A stretch of DNA of 64,000 nt from BOG-1112 sp964611335. GTDB taxonomy: Bacteria; Bdellovibrionota_B; Oligoflexia; Oligoflexales; Bog-1112. Shown here piece by piece: positions 18,187 through 27,505 of the stretch. Below the pieces are notes generated by a model. The model did no database searches, was not told where the DNA came from, and saw nothing but the letters and a program-made list of their open reading frames with translations. The translations under genes and the position numbers were made by a program. The first letter of the stretch is position 1. The number at the start of each line of letters is the position of its first letter. The stretch lies in contig CAZSXR010000002.1 in the NCBI GenBank assembly GCA_964611335.1, forward strand, positions 124,001 to 188,000, in the 5' to 3' direction.

Positions 18187-18248
18187 ACAACAGGACTTTT
18201 TTCCTCCTCTACGCTACAACAAATCCCATACACACCGAGAGGACGTCC

Positions 18249-19292
18249 TTGGAATACTGCAAGCATTGGCGAGAGCTTCGCCACGACATTAAATCCCGCG
18301 CCTATCCCCTTCTAGATTTAAGAAGTCCGAAGGAATTTGAATTGGGGCATATCCCCAATGCATTCAACCTCCCCTTACTCAACAATGAAGAACGCCACCA
18401 AGTTGGCAAGCTCTACAAAGAAGCAGGCAAGTCAGAAGCTGTTGCGCGGGGTCTTGAAATCTTTGCAGCGAAAGCTTCGAACTTTCTTGCGGAGATTGAA
18501 AAACTGGCACCGAACAAAAAACTAGCTGTGCATTGTTGGCGTGGAGGTATGCGTTCTTATCTTGTGGGTTATTGGTTGAGCCTTGCAGGTTTTGAAGTAC
18601 GCATACTGAAGGGCGGATATAAAAGTTTTCGCAAAGATGTTCTTGAGGGGATAGACCGTCTCGCACAGCATCCGAAAATAGTGCTCAACGGAAGAACAGG
18701 AAGCGGCAAAACTCTTTTCATAGAAGATCTCATCAAACGCGGTTGTGCTGCCATCAATCTCGAAGCTTTGGCACATCATCGCGGTTCTACTTTTGGAGGA
18801 CTCGCACAGAAAGAAAAATCTCCCACTCAGCAAAATTTTGAAAACCAACTTTACGATGTCTATTTGGATTTTGAAAAAGCTCCACGCATACTTTTAGAAA
18901 TTGAAAACTTCATAGGTCCCGTGTGTGTTCCTCAACATATCCGAGAGTCGCTACAATCCTCTCCGATGATTTTTATCTCGCGTAATTTCGAAGACAGAGT
19001 TGCGATTCTTGAAAAAACCTACTGTGAAGAGTGGAGCGCGGAAGCGGAAGCAGAATTTACATGCAATATTGTTTTGCTTAGAAAATATCTTTCGCAGGAA
19101 GAAGAAATAAAAATCGTTCAAGCCATCCAACGAAAAGACTTCAGCTACGCAATTTCCCAACTTCTTACACTGCGTTATGACAAGGTTTATGATAAAAGTT
19201 TGAGGCGGCACCAGCAACAGGCACTCGCACACTTCAATCTTTCGAGTGAAGAGGACGCTGCTAAAGACTTTGTGCAGAAAGCACTGACATAG
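18249..19292 (+). CDS. mnmH: tRNA 2-selenouridine synthase
   Basis: SelU/YbbB converts 2-thiouridine at the wobble base of some tRNAs to 2-selenouridine using selenophosphate. Domain order is N-terminal rhodanese (about 15-130) with catalytic C96 in HCWRGG, then a P-loop domain with NGRTGSGKT at 147-155. HRGSTFGGL and the SPTQQNFEN segment are family signatures. The start is TTG at 18249: GAGAGG lies 6 nt before it and the resulting length matches the family, while no ATG fits this frame. Its presence implies the cell makes selenophosphate (selD), not seen here. It is probably cotranscribed with the preceding lipoprotein gene. Confidence 0.92.
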   Translation: MEYCKHWRELRHDIKSRAYPLLDLRSPKEFELGHIPNAFNLPLLNNEERHQVGKLYKEAGKSEAVARGLEIFAAKASNFLAEIEKLAPNKKLAVHCWRGGMRSYLVGYWLSLAGFEVRILKGGYKSFRKDVLEGIDRLAQHPKIVLNGRTGSGKTLFIEDLIKRGCAAINLEALAHHRGSTFGGLAQKEKSPTQQNFENQLYDVYLDFEKAPRILLEIENFIGPVCVPQHIRESLQSSPMIFISRNFEDRVAILEKTYCEEWSAEAEAEFTCNIVLLRKYLSQEEEIKIVQAIQRKDFSYAISQLLTLRYDKVYDKSLRRHQQQALAHFNLSSEEDAAKDFVQKALT

Positions 19293-19294
19293 GA

Positions 19295-19498
19295 AAGTTC
19301 TTCCTAAGGTGAAAGTGAGAACTTCAAAGAGGGTGGGAAAACTTTCCTAGTCAGTCTCCTAAATACTCGAGAAAGTAGGTGCTGGGACTTTTCTGCCGAG
19401 ACTGCTCTTGAGAACAGTCTCTATTAGTAGGACCATTTAAGAGGAAAGACAGCTGTAACCGCCACTACGTTTATGAATCCTTAGAAGGAATTAAGGAT
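19295..19498 (+). promoter_or_regulatory. Structured leader or small RNA upstream of sucB
   Basis: This gap of about 230 bp contains four separate inverted repeats. AAGTTCT/AGAACTT is at 19295-19324. ACTTTC/GAAAGT is at 19341-19376. GAGACTG/CAGTCTC is at 19398-19421. ATCCTTA/TAAGGAT is at 19477-19498, just before the sucB ribosome binding site (GGAAG). No open frame fills it. The pattern suggests a 5' leader that folds, or a small RNA. I cannot match it to a named family; sucA-type leaders are known elsewhere, but I see no consensus. Confidence 0.45.
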
Positions 19499-19521
19499 AC
19501 AGAATAGGCAAAGGAAGAGCG

Positions 19522-20778
19522 ATGGCTATCGATGTAAAGGTACCGGGTGTAGGTGAGTCCGTTCAAGAAGGAATGATCGCTTCGTGGTCAAAGAAAAACG
19601 GAGAATGGGTCACCCAAGATGAAGTTCTTTGTGAGCTAGAGACGGATAAAGCAACCGTCGAGATCGTTGCTGAAAGTTCAGGCAAAGTTCAGATACTTGT
19701 GGAAGCTGGAAAGGTTGTAAAAGTCGGACAGCTTATTGCACGCATAGATGAAACCGCAAAAGTAGAAAAAACAGAAAAAATTTCAGAAATAAAAAAAGAA
19801 GCTGTTGCTTCTGTTCCTAAGACAGTTCCTCCCGTCTCCGTTACGACAGAAAAATCCTCGACGAAAAAAGAAAATGGACCTGCGGTAAGACGTATGGTTT
19901 CAGAAATGGGAGTAGATTTAAAAACTGTCGAAGCTCATGGCAAAGATGGAAGAACTACAAAAGCAGATATTATTTCTTCTCTCTCAAAAAATCCTGAAGC
20001 AAAACAAAAAGCTCCTGAGCAAAAATTTTCTGAAGCAAAAATTTCTGAAACTAAAACTCCTACTTTATCCAATCCTCGAGCTGAAACACGCGAACCCATG
20101 TCGATGCTTCGCAGAAAAATTGCAAAGAGACTTGTCGAATCTCAGCATACAGCTGCAACGTTAACGACGTTTAACGAAGTAGATATGTCGAAAGTCATTG
20201 CTTTGCGTAACACCTACAAAGATACCTTTGAAAAACGACACGGTGTTAAACTTGGTTTTATGGGTTTTTTCTTGAAAGCCAGTGTTTGGGCTCTGCAAGA
20301 ATTTCCAAGAGTCAATGCTTCCATCGAAAATGATGAAATCATCTATCACCACTACTGTGATATTGGCGTCGCTGTTTCTACAGAAAAAGGTTTGATTGTT
20401 CCTATTTTAAAAAATGTGGAGCAGATGTCTTTGAAAGAGATTGAAGAAGCCATTGCAAATTTCTCAATCAAAGCACGGAACAATAAAATTTCTATCGATG
20501 ATATTTCCGGTGGAACTTTTACGGTTTCTAACGGTGGAATTTTCGGCTCTTTAATGTCTACACCTATTCTGAATCCACCGCAGACAGGTATTTTGGGAAT
20601 GCATAAGATTCAGCAAAGACCTGTTGTTTTGGAAGATGGACGTATCGAAGCGCGTCCTATGATGTACATAGCTTTGTCTTATGATCACAGATTGATTGAT
20701 GGAAAAGAAGCTGTTCAGTTTTTAGTGAGAGTGAAAGAGAGTATTGAAGATCCGAGTCGTCTCTTGTTAGGGGTATAG
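19522..20778 (+). CDS. sucB: 2-oxoglutarate dehydrogenase E2 (dihydrolipoyl succinyltransferase)
   Basis: E2 core of the TCA-cycle 2-oxoglutarate dehydrogenase complex. Order: one lipoyl domain (1-78, lipoylated K43 in ETDKATVEI), an Ala/Pro/Lys linker, an E3/E1-binding domain (about 118-155: GPAVRRMVSEMGVDL), a second Lys-rich linker, and a catalytic CoA-acyltransferase domain from about 190 with SYDHRLIDG (His near 389) close to the C-terminus. It is followed by lpd after 1 bp and then sucA, so all three components form one operon. The order E2-E3-E1 differs from the common E1-E2(-E3). Confidence 0.95.
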   Translation: MAIDVKVPGVGESVQEGMIASWSKKNGEWVTQDEVLCELETDKATVEIVAESSGKVQILVEAGKVVKVGQLIARIDETAKVEKTEKISEIKKEAVASVPKTVPPVSVTTEKSSTKKENGPAVRRMVSEMGVDLKTVEAHGKDGRTTKADIISSLSKNPEAKQKAPEQKFSEAKISETKTPTLSNPRAETREPMSMLRRKIAKRLVESQHTAATLTTFNEVDMSKVIALRNTYKDTFEKRHGVKLGFMGFFLKASVWALQEFPRVNASIENDEIIYHHYCDIGVAVSTEKGLIVPILKNVEQMSLKEIEEAIANFSIKARNNKISIDDISGGTFTVSNGGIFGSLMSTPILNPPQTGILGMHKIQQRPVVLEDGRIEARPMMYIALSYDHRLIDGKEAVQFLVRVKESIEDPSRLLLGV

Positions 20779-20779
20779 T

Positions 20780-22183
20780 ATGAGTGGAGATTCATTCGAT
20801 CTTATCATTATAGGATCGGGTCCTGGGGGTTATGTCTGTGCCATCCGTGCTGCGCAATTGGGTTTAAAAACAGCCTGTGTGGAAGTTCGAGAAACACTTG
20901 GTGGTACATGTTTGAATGTGGGCTGCATTCCTAGCAAAGCTTTGTTGGAATCCACACACCATTATCAGCAACTTCAAAAAGAATTTGCTGAGCACGGAAT
21001 TATAGTCGATAAAATTTCTCTCGATTTAAAAAAGATGCAAGAACGCAAATCGGGTGTTGTGAAATCCATCACAAGCGGTGTTGAGTTTTTATTTAAGAAA
21101 AACAAGATTACTTGGCTTCAAGGTTGGGGAACTGTTCAGAGTGCAAATAAAGTTTCTGTGAAAGATAAAAGCGGAAAGAGCACTGTATACACAACACGCC
21201 ATATAGTGATTGCAACGGGAAGTGAACCTATTGAGTTGCCTTTCGCAAAGTTCGATCACAAATATGTGATCGACTCTACCGATGCTCTCACTTTGGAAAG
21301 TGTCCCCAAACATCTTATCGTAGTGGGTGCAGGTGTTATTGGTTTGGAACTCGGAAGTGTATGGGGTCGGCTCGGTGCAAAAGTTACGTTTATAGAAGCC
21401 CTTCCCAATATTCTAGGCATGACAGATCTTGAAGTTTCTAGCGCTATGCAAAAGATTATGCAAAAACAGGGGATGACTTTTCATCTCAATACAAGTTTGC
21501 AGTCTGTAGAGGTCAAAGCAAACACTGTCAGTGCTGTTTGTAAAAGTCCTAACGAAACGATTCGTTTGGAAGGTGACAAGATTCTCATGTCCATTGGGAG
21601 AAGACCTGCCAGTACGAATTTAGGTTTAGAAGCTTTAGGTGTGAAGAAAGAAAAGAACGGCTCCATTATTGTGAATGAGCGTTTTGAAAGTTCTCTCCCT
21701 TCTCTCTATGCCATTGGAGATACAGTTCGCGGACCTATGCTTGCACACAAAGCAGAAGAAGAAGGAATTGCTCTTGCAGAAATTCTTGCAGGCAAAGCGG
21801 GACATGTGAATTACGAATCGGTACCGAGTGTCATCTACACATGGCCTGAACTTGCTTCCGTGGGGATGAGTGAAGAAGAAGCGAAGAAAAAAGGTTTAGA
21901 TTACAAAGTTGGAAAGTTTAATTTCCGCGCGAATGGTCGCTCCAAAGCAATGGGTAACGTCGATGGTTTTGTAAAAGTCATTGCAGATGCAAAAACGGAT
22001 CGACTGTTAGGAGTCCATATTTTGGGCCCTATGGCTTCGGAAAACATCGGTGAGATTGCAGTAGCTTTCGAATATGGAGCGAGCGCTGAAGATTTAGCAA
22101 GGTCTGTGCATGCACATCCAACTCTTGCAGAAGCTGTCAAAGAAGCAGCTTTGGATGTTTCAAAACAGGCCATTCATGCTTGA
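20780..22183 (+). CDS. lpd: Dihydrolipoyl dehydrogenase (E3)
   Basis: A 467-residue FAD enzyme that reoxidises dihydrolipoamide with NAD+. FAD-binding GSGPGGYVCAIRAAQLG starts at about 12. The redox disulfide is GGTCLNVGCIPSK (C44, C49). The NAD site is VVGAGVIGLELGSVWGRLG, and YAIGDTVRGPMLAHKAEEEG is the second FAD contact. The C-terminal HAHPTLAEA supplies the catalytic His-Glu pair. It starts 1 bp after sucB and its stop is 13 bp before sucA. As the only lpd seen, it may also serve pyruvate dehydrogenase. Confidence 0.97.
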   Translation: MSGDSFDLIIIGSGPGGYVCAIRAAQLGLKTACVEVRETLGGTCLNVGCIPSKALLESTHHYQQLQKEFAEHGIIVDKISLDLKKMQERKSGVVKSITSGVEFLFKKNKITWLQGWGTVQSANKVSVKDKSGKSTVYTTRHIVIATGSEPIELPFAKFDHKYVIDSTDALTLESVPKHLIVVGAGVIGLELGSVWGRLGAKVTFIEALPNILGMTDLEVSSAMQKIMQKQGMTFHLNTSLQSVEVKANTVSAVCKSPNETIRLEGDKILMSIGRRPASTNLGLEALGVKKEKNGSIIVNERFESSLPSLYAIGDTVRGPMLAHKAEEEGIALAEILAGKAGHVNYESVPSVIYTWPELASVGMSEEEAKKKGLDYKVGKFNFRANGRSKAMGNVDGFVKVIADAKTDRLLGVHILGPMASENIGEIAVAFEYGASAEDLARSVHAHPTLAEAVKEAALDVSKQAIHA

Positions 22184-22196
22184 TAGGAGTTCTGAA

Positions 22197-24962
22197 ATGG
22201 GTCACGATAGATATACATTTGCCTCGGGAACCAATGCTGAGTTTATAGAAAGCCTTTACGAAGAATACCGTAAAGACCCTCAAAGTGTGGATGAATCCTG
22301 GCAGAAGTTTTTTGAAGGTTATGAATTCGGTCTTAACTCATCCAACACACCAGGAGGAGAGCGACGAGACGATGCAAAAGTCGAAGCCTATATCAACGCC
22401 TATCGACGTTTAGGTTATCTTGCTGCTCATTTAAATCCTCTCGAAAACAAACCTGAAATACCAGAGAATTTAAAAGCGGAATATCATGGTCTGTCAGAAG
22501 TCGAAGATTCTCGCAAATTTCTCCCTACAAATTTTGGTGAAGGAGAAATGACTCTTGCAGAAATCACAAGCAAATTACAGGCAACTTACTGTGGAAGTGT
22601 GGGACCAGACTTCCGCGACTCCAACGATGTAGAGGCTGTAGTCTGGCTTCAGAAAACGATGGAATCCTGCAACAACAAACCTGCTGTATCTTCCGATTCT
22701 AAAAAAAGAATACTTTACAAACTTGCAGAAGCTGAATCTTTCGAACATTTCTTACAAACACGTTATTTAGGACAAAAACGTTTTTCCGCAGAAGGTCTGG
22801 AATCACTGATTCCGCTACTCGATACACTTATGGATGAAGCAGGAAACAACGGTGTCGAAGAGATCACCATGGGAATGGCTCATCGCGGCAGACTCAATGT
22901 TCTTTCCAATATTTTACAAAAACCCTATGAGAAAATTTTTATCGAATTCGAAGGAAGTCATTTTAATCCTTACGACATTGAAGGGGATGTAAAATACCAT
23001 CTTGGTTTTACAAACGAAGTTGATTCCCTTTCTAAAAAGAAAATGCGACTTTATGTTCCACAAAATCCAAGTCATCTAGAAGCCATCGATGCACCCCTCG
23101 AAGGATTTACACGAGCACGTCAAGAACAGATCGGTTCAAGAGAAGCTGTTCTTCCCGTCCTTTTGCATGGTGATGCTGCGTTTATAGGTCAGGGTGTAGT
23201 GGCAGAAGTCTTCAATCTTTCACAGCTAAATTATTACCAAACTGGTGGAACCATCCATATTATCACCAACAATCAAATTGGTTTTACAACGAATCCTGAA
23301 GACGGAAAATCTTGTGTTTACAGCTCTGATCTTTCCAAAATGATTCGTACACCTGTTCTTCATGTGAATGCCGATGATCCAGAAGCTGTCATTTGGGTTA
23401 CAAAAATAGCCGTCGCTTACAGAAAGAAATTTAAAAAAGATGTGGTAATCGATCTTATTGGGTATCGTCGTTATGGGCATAACGAAACAGACGAGCCAGG
23501 ATTTACACAACCACTGCTTTATCAAAAGATTGAAAAACATCCGACAGTCTTTCATTTGTACAAAGACAAATTAGTTTCTGAAAATGTAATTACAAATGAA
23601 GAATGTGATGCCTATGTTGCATCTATTCGCAAAAAATTAGATGAAGCTTATAAAAAAGTTAAAGCAAAAGATTTTGTAAATGAGCCTCATAAAATTCCTG
23701 CTGCGTTTAAACACATATTAGCTTACAGGAAACCAGAACGCAGTGAAGTGATGGCTTCCGCTGTAACAAGAATTACAGAAGCAAAGTTGAAAAAGCTTGC
23801 TCAGAAAATTACACAAATTGAGGGTGCTTTTGTTCCCCATCCTAAAATTGCACGTCTTATCGAACATCGCAGCAAGATGTTGGACGGAGCAGGCGCTGTC
23901 GACTGGGCCTTTGCAGAACTTCTTGCTTTCGCATCGCTTGCAGAAGAAGGGCATCCTATCAGGTTGTCAGGTCAGGATTGCAAAAGAGGAACTTTCAGCA
24001 GCCGTCACGCGGTACTTTTCGATTACAAAACGGGTGCTGCATACGAAACACTTAAACACAAAGACTGGGCTCCTGTTGATATTATCAATAGCCCCCTGAG
24101 TGAGTTGGGTTGTCTGGGTTACGAGTTTGGTTATTCCGTAGCGACACCAAACGCGTTGGTTTTATGGGAAGCACAGTTCGGTGATTTTGTGAATGGGGCG
24201 CAGATTTTACTGGATCAGTTTTTAGTCGCATCCGAAGCGAAGTGGCAACAGACAAGTGGACTCGTTCTCTTGTTACCACACGGCCATGAAGGGATGGGTC
24301 CCGAGCACACGAGTGCAAGGCCTGAACGTTTCTTACAAAGTTGCGGAAATTTAAATATTCAAGTTTGCAATCTTACAAGTCCTGCTCAGTTATTTCACGC
24401 ACTGCGCAGACAACTTATACGTAAATTCCGCAAACCGCTGATTCTGATGACTCCCAAAAGTACTCTACGCCATCCTAAACTTATTTCTGAAACTAAAGAT
24501 TTCACTAGTGCGACATTCAAAGAAATCTTAGAAGATTCCAGCGTCGTTGATGGGAAAAAAGCAGAGCGAGTTTTGTTCTGCAGCGGAAAGATGTATTACG
24601 AACTGGATGCACTTCGAGACACGCGCAAAGAATATGCGCAAGTTCCTATAGTGCGTTTGGAACAGATTTATCCGTTTCCATACGAAACGATGTCGGATCT
24701 CTTTCAAAAGAATTATCCTCTGGTGAAAGAGATTATTTGGGTTCAGGAAGAGCCTCAGAATATGGGTGCTTGGAATTTCGTACGCTCTCGTATTTCAAAA
24801 GCTTTGAAGTCTATTCAAAGCGTGATGTATGTGGGACGAAAGAGTTCAGGTTCGACGGCAGAAGGATCTTCGAAAGCACATGCTTTAGAGCAAACTCGGA
24901 TCATCGAAGACGCTTTCTCATACGCGAAAACTGGAAAACCAAGTGTGGTGAAAAAAACGTGA
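22197..24962 (+). CDS. sucA: 2-oxoglutarate dehydrogenase E1
   Basis: A 921-residue thiamine-diphosphate enzyme that decarboxylates 2-oxoglutarate. The N-terminal segment FIESLYEEYRKDPQSVDESW is the E2-binding region typical of SucA. MGMAHRGRLNVLSNIL, LHGDAAFIGQGVVAEVFNLS and NNQIGFTT form the TPP site; LPHGHEGMGPEHTSARPERF is in the transketolase-like half. The start is the ATG at 22197, because AGGAG lies 7 nt before it and the frame upstream overlaps lpd. Last gene of the operon. Confidence 0.97.
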   Translation: MGHDRYTFASGTNAEFIESLYEEYRKDPQSVDESWQKFFEGYEFGLNSSNTPGGERRDDAKVEAYINAYRRLGYLAAHLNPLENKPEIPENLKAEYHGLSEVEDSRKFLPTNFGEGEMTLAEITSKLQATYCGSVGPDFRDSNDVEAVVWLQKTMESCNNKPAVSSDSKKRILYKLAEAESFEHFLQTRYLGQKRFSAEGLESLIPLLDTLMDEAGNNGVEEITMGMAHRGRLNVLSNILQKPYEKIFIEFEGSHFNPYDIEGDVKYHLGFTNEVDSLSKKKMRLYVPQNPSHLEAIDAPLEGFTRARQEQIGSREAVLPVLLHGDAAFIGQGVVAEVFNLSQLNYYQTGGTIHIITNNQIGFTTNPEDGKSCVYSSDLSKMIRTPVLHVNADDPEAVIWVTKIAVAYRKKFKKDVVIDLIGYRRYGHNETDEPGFTQPLLYQKIEKHPTVFHLYKDKLVSENVITNEECDAYVASIRKKLDEAYKKVKAKDFVNEPHKIPAAFKHILAYRKPERSEVMASAVTRITEAKLKKLAQKITQIEGAFVPHPKIARLIEHRSKMLDGAGAVDWAFAELLAFASLAEEGHPIRLSGQDCKRGTFSSRHAVLFDYKTGAAYETLKHKDWAPVDIINSPLSELGCLGYEFGYSVATPNALVLWEAQFGDFVNGAQILLDQFLVASEAKWQQTSGLVLLLPHGHEGMGPEHTSARPERFLQSCGNLNIQVCNLTSPAQLFHALRRQLIRKFRKPLILMTPKSTLRHPKLISETKDFTSATFKEILEDSSVVDGKKAERVLFCSGKMYYELDALRDTRKEYAQVPIVRLEQIYPFPYETMSDLFQKNYPLVKEIIWVQEEPQNMGAWNFVRSRISKALKSIQSVMYVGRKSSGSTAEGSSKAHALEQTRIIEDAFSYAKTGKPSVVKKT

Positions 24963-24978
24963 CGTAAAGAAGTTCATT

Positions 24979-26511
24979 TTGCTTGATATTCCTCACTACA
25001 AAAGTTTCTCAACATACGAACTAAGCTCTGAACAGGATTATGCAGTCCACCTTGCTTTGACTCGTCATGAGAATTTAAAAATTCATGCGCTTGCAGGGAC
25101 CGGAAAAACTTCGACTCTGCGAGCTATTTCTGCAAATCTTGCTTCCAAGAAAATACTCTATCTTGCTTTCAACAAAACGGTTCAGATGGAAGCAAGTTCG
25201 AGTTTTCCAAGGAACGTGAGTGCTCGCACTATACATAGCCTTGCTTACAGGTTTATGGGCATTTTCGATGGCGGGTGGCAGACAAAATTAGCTCGACGCT
25301 GGACTTTGAAAGACTACGCAAAATTTCTTGATAGGGACTTGAATTCTTCACGCATGATGAAAGCTATTACGTGTTTAAAAGAAGCCTTGAAAGAATTTCA
25401 AAACTCCAGCGACCGTATCCCCTCTTCCAAACACATTCCTTCTGAAGAATGGCAAGGTATTCAGAGCCCTTTGGAAAAGCAATGGATTTGCAATCTTGTA
25501 GATATGCAGGCTCCTCGTCTTTGGGAAGCGATGATCGATTCGCATAATTTAGAATGTCCAATCACTCACGATACCTACTTAAAACTTTGGCAACTTTCTA
25601 ATCCTAAAATTACAGGTATAGATGTGATCATGTTGGATGAAGCACAAGATGCTAATCCTGTTATGGTCGATATATTAAAGCAGCAAAAATCCCGTCTTAT
25701 TTTAGTGGGAGATACATGGCAGCAGATCTACTCTTTCAGAGGCGCTGTCAATGCAATGAAGAGCATGCATGCTCCGTTAACTAGTTTTCTCACTCAAAGT
25801 TTTCGCTTTGGTCAAGATATTGCAGATCTTGCAAACGAAGTTTTGAAATTACGTTCAGCAGAAAAGTTCTTGCGAGGTCATCCAAAAAAACTAAGCGCGT
25901 TAGGTCCCATCGATCTTGGGAAAAAACATACTGTAATTTTCAGAACCAATATTGAGTTACTGGAAGAGGCTGTAGATCTCGCAAGCAATCGCTTTCGCAT
26001 TCATATAGTAGGATCTTTAGAACGTACTGCAGCATTGGTTTTAGATGTCTATGCTTTATTCTCCGGATCTAAGGTTAAAGATGCAAAATTACGCGTCTTT
26101 AAAACTTGGTCAGACTTGGAAGACAACATGGATATTATCGATGATTTGGAATTGAAAAAAAGCTTTCAATTTGTAAAACGCTATGCTTACGAAGTTCCTA
26201 AAATGATTCAGACTGTGAAAAAAGCAGACGCGATATCACCAGAAGCGAGTGATATCATTCTTACGACTGGCCACAAAAGCAAGGGTCAAGAGTGGGATTA
26301 TGTGCGAGTATCGGAGGATTTCTATGAAGCTATTCGTAAAGGCGATGATGAGGAATGGAACCTGCTTTATGTAGCTTTCACACGAGCGATTGTGCAGCTT
26401 GAAGTTCCTCCTGTGATTTTAGAGTATCTAACTATGAAGCATAAGAAGAAGCCTACACCTGTTTATCATCTCTTAGACAAAGAAACTTTTTCTGAATTTT
26501 CAATCGACTGA
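24979..26511 (+). CDS. UvrD/FBH1-like superfamily 1 DNA helicase
   Basis: A 510-residue ATP-dependent helicase. Motif I (Walker A) is ALAGTGKTST at about 37-46, motif Ia YLAFNKTVQ, motif II VIMLDEAQDANP near 214, motif III LILVGDTWQQIYSFRGA, motif V TGHKSKGQEWDYV, motif VI LLYVAFTRA. It is shorter than UvrD/Rep and resembles the FBH1-like branch. The start is TTG at 24979: no in-frame ATG precedes the Walker A, and the frame is closed just upstream. Spacing to sucA is 16 bp, so it may be the tail of that operon although unrelated in function. It converges with the lipase-like gene with a 12-bp overlap. Confidence 0.88.
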   Translation: MLDIPHYKSFSTYELSSEQDYAVHLALTRHENLKIHALAGTGKTSTLRAISANLASKKILYLAFNKTVQMEASSSFPRNVSARTIHSLAYRFMGIFDGGWQTKLARRWTLKDYAKFLDRDLNSSRMMKAITCLKEALKEFQNSSDRIPSSKHIPSEEWQGIQSPLEKQWICNLVDMQAPRLWEAMIDSHNLECPITHDTYLKLWQLSNPKITGIDVIMLDEAQDANPVMVDILKQQKSRLILVGDTWQQIYSFRGAVNAMKSMHAPLTSFLTQSFRFGQDIADLANEVLKLRSAEKFLRGHPKKLSALGPIDLGKKHTVIFRTNIELLEEAVDLASNRFRIHIVGSLERTAALVLDVYALFSGSKVKDAKLRVFKTWSDLEDNMDIIDDLELKKSFQFVKRYAYEVPKMIQTVKKADAISPEASDIILTTGHKSKGQEWDYVRVSEDFYEAIRKGDDEEWNLLYVAFTRAIVQLEVPPVILEYLTMKHKKKPTPVYHLLDKETFSEFSID

Positions 26512-27477
26512 GAAATACCGAGAAAGTTCTTTGTTTATACAGGCCCCTTCTTTTTCACTCGTCCAATTCCACGCACATCTATATTCAAATTGACAAAGTC
26601 TGCTGTCGAAAATGTTTTCGCACGAACGGTATTTTGAAAATTCACTTTCTTTTAAAATCTCATTCAAAGTCACGAGAATAGCATCGGTAGTATGCTGTTG
26701 AAAATAATGCTCGTGTGAGTTAGGAATTACAAATTCACGACCTACATAGGGTGAAGAATTTATCATTTTAGAAGTGATGAAATCACTTTCTAAGGAAATG
26801 ACCGTTATATTTTTATAAGCGTCTTCTATAAGATCAGGATTTGAGTTTTTAAGATTTTCCAACAGAAATTCAGAAATTTGAAGGCTGTTAAAAATATAAG
26901 CTCTCTTATTATTTTTCAAAGCGACATATTGGGCAACACCACCACCTAAAGAAGATCCCGTGAAGGTGATTTCGTGGTCTGGATAGATTTTTGTAAGATC
27001 TTGAAAGAGTCTATCTGCTTTGTAAAAATGGAGCGAGAACCCAAATATTTTTAAAAATGTGAGACTTAGAAGATTATTTTTTAACATAGAAACTTGGCTA
27101 AAAAATCGGGAAGGCGCAAAAACTATATTTTGAAAATTAACAACAGCCCCCAGCTCCGCTCCTTTAAAAGCAATAACAAGTTCTTTCGTGTCATTCTTCC
27201 TGAAAATAATAGCACTGAAAGAAAGAGCTCGATCATTCACAGAATGGTTGTTTTCCACATATTGCCTTTGCCATCTTACGGGGACTTCACTCTTTAGCAA
27301 AGGAGTATAGCCATCAAGGGCATACCCTTTATATCTGTAGGAAAGATCCGACATCTGCGCATAAGGAAGAACCTCATATGCGATGTCTAAAATTGTGGGA
27401 TTTTCTTTGCGTACATTTGCATAAGCAGACATTGTAAACATAAACAACGAAGAAAGTAGGAGACGAGAAATTTTCAT
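26500..27477 (-). CDS. Secreted class 3 lipase-like protein
   Basis: A 325-residue protein with a signal peptide (to about residue 20, AYA). LVIAFKGAE and, after a variable loop, ITFTGSSLGGGVAQYVAL give the nucleophile elbow (GxSxG: GSSLGG) of class 3 lipases. A possible acid is in ISLESDFITS and a possible His in NSHEHYF. The C-terminal 45 residues are Cys-rich (C-x8-C-x5-C pattern), suggesting disulfides in an extracytoplasmic protein. The lid region is hydrophobic. Lipid is the likely substrate by family, but no specificity can be read. It follows the unknown lipoprotein gene by 28 bp on the same strand. Confidence 0.8.
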   Translation of the reverse strand: MKISRLLLSSLFMFTMSAYANVRKENPTILDIAYEVLPYAQMSDLSYRYKGYALDGYTPLLKSEVPVRWQRQYVENNHSVNDRALSFSAIIFRKNDTKELVIAFKGAELGAVVNFQNIVFAPSRFFSQVSMLKNNLLSLTFLKIFGFSLHFYKADRLFQDLTKIYPDHEITFTGSSLGGGVAQYVALKNNKRAYIFNSLQISEFLLENLKNSNPDLIEDAYKNITVISLESDFITSKMINSSPYVGREFVIPNSHEHYFQQHTTDAILVTLNEILKESEFSKYRSCENIFDSRLCQFEYRCAWNWTSEKEGACINKELSRYFSVD

Positions 27478-27505
27478 GAGAATCTTTCATTAACAAAAAC
27501 TAAGT

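Noticed and set aside
18179..18292. 37-codon frame MSKQQDFFPPLRYNKSHTHR..., with ATG overlapping the previous gene's end
   Set aside because: It overlaps the mnmH start region in another frame and has no similarity. The GAGAGG upstream of TTG 18249 explains the ribosome site better. A leader peptide cannot be excluded.
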